A DNA stretch of 15,032 nt. It comes from Candidatus Omnitrophota bacterium (GTDB lineage: Bacteria > Omnitrophota > Omnitrophia > Omnitrophales > Aquincolibacteriaceae). Location: assembly GCA_023819025.1 (NCBI GenBank), contig JAMWDC010000003.1, positions 1 through 15,032 of the forward strand. The letters are read 5' to 3'. Shown one piece after another: positions 11,183 through 15,032 of the stretch (positions are counted from its first letter, which is position 1; each line of letters opens with the position of its first letter). The notes under the pieces were generated by a model. The model saw nothing but the letters and a program-made list of their open reading frames with translations. It made no database searches and had not been told where the DNA came from. Made by a program: the position numbers and the translations under genes.

Positions 11183-11758
11183 ATGGTCCAGATCACTGCA
11201 AATGAGCTGGAAAAGAAAATATATCTGCTTTTAGAGGGCCAGCCTCACATGGTTCTCGAGGTGCAGTTTACCACGCCGTCTGCGCGTGGGGCTTCAGCTC
11301 TAGCCAAGGTTCGAGTTCGCAACCTTCTTACGGGTGCCGTACAGGACAAGACCTTTAAGACCGGAGAAAAATTTAATGTCCCGGATGTGGAAAAGATACC
11401 GGCTGTCTTTTTGTACGCAGCGAATACGGACTACCACTTTATGGATAATACCACCTACGAGGAATTTGAGCTGACAGGAGAAAAACTCGGCGAACAAAAA
11501 TACTATTTGAAGGAAAACACCGAGCTCCAAGCCTTAAAATACAACGGCGCGGTCATTTCCCTGGAATTGCCCGCTGTGGTAGAACTTCGCGTCATCCAAA
11601 CCGATCCACCCCTGAAAGGCGCCTCCGCTTCGGGACGATCCACGAAAAAGGCCATTCTCGAAACCGGCCTTGAAGTCCAAGTCCCTCTCTATATTGAACC
11701 GGGCACCACTGTGCGCGTCAACACTCAGACCGGCGAAGTCACCGGCCGTGCAGGCTAG
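11183..11758 (+). CDS. efp: Elongation factor P family protein with arginine-type loop (EfpL/YeiP-like)
   Basis: The product is 191 residues, the usual EF-P length, with three beta-barrel domains: a KOW-like N-terminal domain, a middle domain with YHFMDNTTYEEFEL, and an OB domain ending LETGLEVQVPLYIEPGTTVRVNTQTGEV. EF-P enters the ribosomal E site and rescues ribosomes stalled at polyproline. In classical EF-P the tip loop reads P-G-K-G with a modified Lys. Here it reads TTPSARGAS (R35), two residues longer and very close to the SPTARGAA loop of E. coli YeiP/EfpL, whose Arg is unmodified. The subfamily assignment rests on this loop; family membership is certain. The start ATG 11183 is chosen for AGGA eight bases upstream; a TTG directly before it (11180) is the alternative. 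The gene converges on the flavoprotein gene and shares four bases with it. Confidence 0.93.
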   Translation: MVQITANELEKKIYLLLEGQPHMVLEVQFTTPSARGASALAKVRVRNLLTGAVQDKTFKTGEKFNVPDVEKIPAVFLYAANTDYHFMDNTTYEEFELTGEKLGEQKYYLKENTELQALKYNGAVISLELPAVVELRVIQTDPPLKGASASGRSTKKAILETGLEVQVPLYIEPGTTVRVNTQTGEVTGRAG

Positions 11759-13023
11759 GCCCGTTGTACACCCCCGCGGTGTACATGGGCCTGCTTCATC
11801 ACGCCTTGTGCGGCCACAACCGCGCTCGACCAAGCCCATTGGAAGTTGAATCCGCCGATGCGGCCGTCCGCATCGAGGATTTCTCCGGCAAAAAAAAGGC
11901 CGGTCTGTTTCTTGGATTCAAGCGTCGCCGTATGCACCTCTTCAAGAGAAACACCTCCGGCCGTAACCTCCGCCTTCTCATAGCCCAATGTCCCTGAAAT
12001 CGGAAGCGGATATGCAAAAAGCGCTTTGACAAGGCGCGCCGTTTCGTTCTTGCGTAATTCGCCAAGTTGACGTCCCGTCGGAATTCCGATTTCTTTTAAT
12101 AAAGCGTCGACAAAACGATCAGGGAATTTTCCTCCAAGCAAAGATTTAAGATTTTTCCAAGGCGTACGACTGCGATCTTGATCGAGAAGGGTTTGAAATT
12201 TTTCCTCCGATAAATCGGGCAGAAACGCAACACGGATTTCCGTCGGCAGGCATTCTCGGAAACGCAACCAGAAACGGCTCATGTTTAACACAGCCGGCCC
12301 GCTGAAACCAAAATGAGTAAATAGAAGTGGCCCTTCGAAGGTAATGCGGCGACGGCCACCGGACCAAAGAACAAGCCGCACCGGGAGCGATATACCGGAA
12401 AGGCCCTGCCATAACTTGTGCACCGTTGTCAAAGGAGTCAGGGCCGGAGTCGTCGGCACGATCGAATGCCCAAACGATTGCGCCAGTGCGTAGCCAGATC
12501 CGTCCGACCCCGTTTCGGGATAGGATAATCCGCCCGTAGCTAACACGCAGGTTTTTGCCTCGAACATTTCTCTGACCGTCTGGATCTTAAAAACCTCACC
12601 GTCATGAAAAAGTTTTGTGACTTTTCTTCCAGCGAGCAGTGTGGCGCCTGATTTTTGAAGTTCCCTGAGAAGGGCATCCAAGACCGTCCGAGCGGAATTT
12701 GTTTCCGGAAAATACTCCCCGCCTTGTTCCGGAACCAGTTTCACGCCGATCTCTTGGAAAAATGAAACGGTTTTCTGGACAGGAAAAGCTGCAAGGATAT
12801 GCCGCACCTTTTGAGGCGAATCGCTTCCGTAATCGCGTTCCGTAACATTTCGGTTTGTCACATTACATCGCGTCCCTCCGGACATCAGAATCTTGGCGCC
12901 GATTTTCCCAGATCCCTCAAGAATCAACGTGCGCAGCGAGGAACGGGAGCAATGAATCCCTGCCATCAGCCCTGAGGCGCCGGCACCGACAATCGCAACA
13001 TCATCGATAAAATGGGACGACAT
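11755..13023 (-). CDS. HI0933/BaiN-type FAD-dependent oxidoreductase
   Basis: The product is 422 residues, the usual length for this family (YhiN/HI0933, sometimes labelled BaiN or aminoacetone oxidase). The N-terminal FAD fingerprint VAIVGAGASGLMAG (G13, G15, G18) is followed by an acidic LILEG. The family signature SGGTRCNVTN comes near residue 50, then ATGGLSYPETGSDGSGYALA, and the C-terminal FAD-contact block FFAGEILDADGRIGGFNFQWAWSS. It is a cytoplasmic flavoprotein whose physiological substrate is not settled in most bacteria. It has its own divergent promoter facing the ygiQ-type gene across a 54-bp gap, and converges on the EF-P gene, overlapping by four bases. All key motifs are intact. 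Confidence 0.93.
   Translation of the reverse strand: MSSHFIDDVAIVGAGASGLMAGIHCSRSSLRTLILEGSGKIGAKILMSGGTRCNVTNRNVTERDYGSDSPQKVRHILAAFPVQKTVSFFQEIGVKLVPEQGGEYFPETNSARTVLDALLRELQKSGATLLAGRKVTKLFHDGEVFKIQTVREMFEAKTCVLATGGLSYPETGSDGSGYALAQSFGHSIVPTTPALTPLTTVHKLWQGLSGISLPVRLVLWSGGRRRITFEGPLLFTHFGFSGPAVLNMSRFWLRFRECLPTEIRVAFLPDLSEEKFQTLLDQDRSRTPWKNLKSLLGGKFPDRFVDALLKEIGIPTGRQLGELRKNETARLVKALFAYPLPISGTLGYEKAEVTAGGVSLEEVHTATLESKKQTGLFFAGEILDADGRIGGFNFQWAWSSAVVAAQGVMKQAHVHRGGVQRA
11759..11790 (+). terminator. Long hairpin just after the EF-P stop codon
   Basis: GCCC-gt-TGTACACC, loop CCCGC, GGTGTACA-t-GGGC: twelve base pairs with one small internal bulge, beginning at the base after the EF-P stop. 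It lies entirely within the last codons of the convergent flavoprotein gene (HVHRGGVQRA). There is no T-run on the plus side. It probably limits readthrough from the EF-P gene into its opposing neighbour. Confidence 0.5.
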
Positions 13024-13030
13024 ACGGCGT

Positions 13031-13036
13031 AGTATA
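13031..13036 (-). promoter_or_regulatory. -10 box of the flavoprotein gene, leaderless spacing
   Basis: On the minus strand TATACT occurs twice, overlapping by one base (13041-13036 and 13036-13031). The nearer copy ends seven bases before the ATG at 13023, so transcription would begin at about the start codon. No convincing -35 and no ribosome-binding site are present. Confidence 0.45.
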
Positions 13037-13057
13037 GTATAGCGGCGGCGCTGATTC

Positions 13058-13066
13058 TGGTATAAT
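13058..13066 (+). promoter_or_regulatory. Extended -10 promoter of the YgiQ-type gene, leaderless spacing
   Basis: TGGTATAAT is a perfect extended -10 (TG-n-TATAAT), which does not need a -35. It ends 11 bases before the ATG at 13078, leaving a leader of about 0-5 bases and no ribosome-binding site. It sits back to back with the flavoprotein promoter. Confidence 0.6.
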
Positions 13067-13077
13067 TTTGGGCCATC

Positions 13078-14904
13078 ATGGACACCGAATTTTTGCCGAT
13101 TTCAGGAGAGGATTTGCGCCGAAGAGGCTGGCAGGCCTGCGATATCATCCTCATCACCGGCGACGCTTACGTCGATCACCCTTCCTATGGAGCAGCGATC
13201 ATCAGCCGTGTGCTTGAAAACGCCGGCTTCAAAGTCGGCATCATTGCCCAACCGGACTGGAGACGTGCGGATGATTTTCTAACCCTCGGCCGGCCTCGGC
13301 TCTTCTTTGGAATCACCGCAGGAAATCTCGATTCCATGCTCAGCAATTATACTTCGATGAAGAAACCGCGCCGCAAGGATGAGTATTCTCCGGGCGGTGT
13401 GGGTTCAAGAAGGCCGAATCGCGCCACGATTGTGTACGCCAACCGCGTTCGTGAACTTTTCCCCGATACGCCGATTGTCCTGGGCGGCATCGAGGCCAGC
13501 CTGCGGAGGCTGGCGCATTATTGCTGGTGGGGCGATGAAGTCCGCCGCTCCCTGTTGGCGGATGCCAAAGCCGATATTTTGGTGTACGGCATGGGAGAAA
13601 AGGCAACCGTGGAAATTGCCGCACGCCTGAGGCAGGGTGAAGACATCAAAGATTTAACCGGTATCCGCGGCACGGTGATCATCCGAAACACGATCGATAC
13701 CGTTCAAGATTATATTTCGATTCCGTCTTTTGAAGACGTCAAAGCCGATAAACAAAAATTCAACGAGGCCTTCCGGCTGACTTATCTTGAATCGGACCCC
13801 GTCCGCGGCAAAACGATCATACAAAAACACGCCAACCGTTTCGCGATTCAATATCCCCCATCCGAACCCTTGACCACCGAGGAAATGGATCGGATTTATG
13901 AGCTTCCCTACACGAGGGCCTGGCATCCAGTTTACAATTCCCAAGGCGGCATTCCGGGATTCGAGACCGTTCGATTTTCGATCATCTCCCATCGAGGCTG
14001 CGCGGGGGAATGCAATTTCTGCTCGCTCTTCGCACATCAGGGCCGGATCATCCAAAGCCGGAGCAAAGATTCGATCCTCCGGGAGGCGCGGCTCGTCGCA
14101 AGCCGTAAAGATTTCAAAGGCACAATCACGGATTTGGGTGGACCAACGGCAAATCTCTATGGCGCCGACTGCCACCGGTGGAAAAGTGAGGGCGCCTGCC
14201 GCGACAAGCAATGTATGATGCCTCGCCAATGCCGGAATCTCAAAGTCGGTTATGACGAATCCGTGACGATCTGGAATGAAATGATGAAGATCCCGAAGGT
14301 AAAACACTTGTTTATCGCAAGCGGTCTCAGGTATGACCTCTTGATTGAAAAATCGGCGGGCTCTTACCTTGAGGCACTTTGCCGGAATCATGTGAGTGGT
14401 CAGCTTAAGGTTGCGCCGGAACATGCCGTGGACAAGGTCCTGAAAATCATGAACAAGTCCGACCTCAAAACTTATGAGGCATTTGTTAAAAAATTCAATG
14501 AGACCAACCGCTCCCTCAGCAAACGGCAGTACCTGGTCAATTATTTCATCACCGCCCATCCGGGCACAAAACTTGACGATGCGTTCCAACTCGCCCTCTA
14601 TCTGGCAAAACACCGGATCCAGCCGGAGCAAATCCAGGATTTTATTCCTTTACCGATGACGGTCTCCGGGTGTATGTATTACACGGAAACACACCCCATG
14701 ACAGGAGAAAAGCTTTATGTCCCGAAAAGTCTCCGTGACCGGCAAATGCAGCGGGCACTTCTTCAGTACGGGCAAAGGAAAAATAAAAAAATGATCCATG
14801 CGGCCTTGAAGCAGCTCGGCCGGCTGGACCTTGAAGATTATTTTCGATGCCGTTCTCGGCCGCAGGCGCCTCATCGGACATACAGCCCCCATCGAGAATC
14901 ATGA
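13078..14904 (+). CDS. ygiQ: YgiQ-family (UPF0313) radical SAM protein
   Basis: The product is 608 residues. The N-terminal part (QACDIILITGDAYVDHPSYG, then IVLGGIEASLRRLAHYCWW) is the cobalamin-binding-like region of the YgiQ family. The radical SAM cluster motif is CAGECNFC (C308, C312, C315) in the order C-x3-C-x2-C, followed by the family signature TDLGGPTANLYG and a Cys-rich patch CRDKQCMMPRQC (near residue 380) that may hold a further cluster. Later comes LKVAPEHAVDKVLKIMNK. Radical SAM enzymes cleave S-adenosylmethionine reductively; the reaction of YgiQ itself is not known to me. E. coli YgiQ is longer (over 700 residues); this copy lacks most of the C-terminal extension. Its stop codon overlaps the next start as ATGA, so the two genes are probably co-transcribed and translationally coupled. 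Confidence 0.94.
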   Translation: MDTEFLPISGEDLRRRGWQACDIILITGDAYVDHPSYGAAIISRVLENAGFKVGIIAQPDWRRADDFLTLGRPRLFFGITAGNLDSMLSNYTSMKKPRRKDEYSPGGVGSRRPNRATIVYANRVRELFPDTPIVLGGIEASLRRLAHYCWWGDEVRRSLLADAKADILVYGMGEKATVEIAARLRQGEDIKDLTGIRGTVIIRNTIDTVQDYISIPSFEDVKADKQKFNEAFRLTYLESDPVRGKTIIQKHANRFAIQYPPSEPLTTEEMDRIYELPYTRAWHPVYNSQGGIPGFETVRFSIISHRGCAGECNFCSLFAHQGRIIQSRSKDSILREARLVASRKDFKGTITDLGGPTANLYGADCHRWKSEGACRDKQCMMPRQCRNLKVGYDESVTIWNEMMKIPKVKHLFIASGLRYDLLIEKSAGSYLEALCRNHVSGQLKVAPEHAVDKVLKIMNKSDLKTYEAFVKKFNETNRSLSKRQYLVNYFITAHPGTKLDDAFQLALYLAKHRIQPEQIQDFIPLPMTVSGCMYYTETHPMTGEKLYVPKSLRDRQMQRALLQYGQRKNKKMIHAALKQLGRLDLEDYFRCRSRPQAPHRTYSPHRES

Positions 14905-15032
14905 ATACCCAACGCCAACAATTTGACGTGATTGTGGTCGGAGGCGGGGCCGCGGGGATCGTTGCGGCCATCAGCGCAAAGCGCGCGGGTCATCGTTCAG
15001 CATCGTGGCGGTCTCGGAAGGCGCAAAATCCA
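14901..15032 (+). CDS. N-terminal fragment of a flavin/NAD-binding (Rossmann) protein, cut by the window edge
   Basis: Only 44 codons are visible. They start at the ATG that overlaps the YgiQ-type stop (ATGA). FDVIVVGGGAAGIVAAISAKRAG is a textbook dinucleotide-binding fingerprint (GxGxxG, small residues, then a helix) of FAD-dependent oxidoreductases, possibly another HI0933-type or FAD-dependent dehydrogenase protein. After the helix the frame turns into HRSASWRSRKAQNP, which lacks the expected hydrophobic strand and acidic residue. A neighbouring frame reads SFSIVAVSEGAKS, which does fit. A frameshift, real or from assembly near an end, is therefore likely at about 14984-14995. Confidence 0.65.
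   Translation, partial: MNTQRQQFDVIVVGGGAAGIVAAISAKRAGHRSASWRSRKAQNP

Noticed and set aside
13654..14631. 325-codon minus-strand ORF
   Set aside because: It is antisense to the YgiQ-type gene, whose radical SAM motif and family signatures prove the plus strand codes.

Overview
The window most likely comes from an uncultured bacterium. I infer Omnitrophota (PVC superphylum) because giant multi-module ORFs are known in that phylum and the housekeeping genes here are bacterial; no marker gene in the window proves it. Base composition is close to 50% GC, and dispersed palindromic and low-complexity DNA is common.

Layout. (1) 1-491, minus strand: the 5' part of a sugar-nucleotide epimerase (CDP-paratose 2-epimerase type), cut by the window edge. 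(2) 492-657: short spacer with a weak promoter for that gene and nothing else seen. (3) 658-1563, minus: an exported or membrane-anchored 301-residue protein with a Cys...His...Asp arrangement resembling papain/transglutaminase folds. (4) 1564-1695: spacer holding that gene's promoter, its ribosome-binding site and a 36-bp inverted repeat. (5) 1696-10737, minus: one uninterrupted ORF of about 3013 codons. It starts with a signal peptide and a Tiki/ChaN-like domain, and continues through modules mostly 180-240 residues long, including a GHKL ATPase and a SAM-dependent methyltransferase. Thirteen copies of a short peptide, R-[SA]-E-[ATVL]-R or close variants, sit between or beside these modules. 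(6) 8090-8653, plus: a complete small gene with its own promoter, coding for a heptad-repeat coiled-coil protein, lies antisense inside the giant ORF. (7) 10738-11182: gene-free; it holds promoters and a GC-rich block able to fold into a long-range stem. (8) 11183-11758, plus: an EF-P family factor with the arginine-type loop seen in EfpL/YeiP. (9) 11755-13023, minus: an HI0933/BaiN-type flavoprotein. (10) 13078-14904, plus: a YgiQ-type radical SAM protein. (11) 14901 to the edge, plus: the start of a flavin/NAD-binding protein, possibly frameshifted.

The striking object is the giant ORF. Its spacer peptide is encoded by many different synonymous codons, so it is conserved as protein rather than as copied DNA. 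At the same time, the ORF has absorbed DNA that normally lies between genes: a large palindromic repeat, small hairpins, low-complexity tracts and a whole opposite-strand gene, all without breaking frame. It may be a modular polyprotein whose modules are joined or cut at the R-S-E-x-R sites. The neighbouring putative thiol enzyme is one speculative candidate for cutting them.

A second theme is leaderless-type promoters: several genes have a -10 box ending only about 6-11 bases before the ATG, with no ribosome-binding site.
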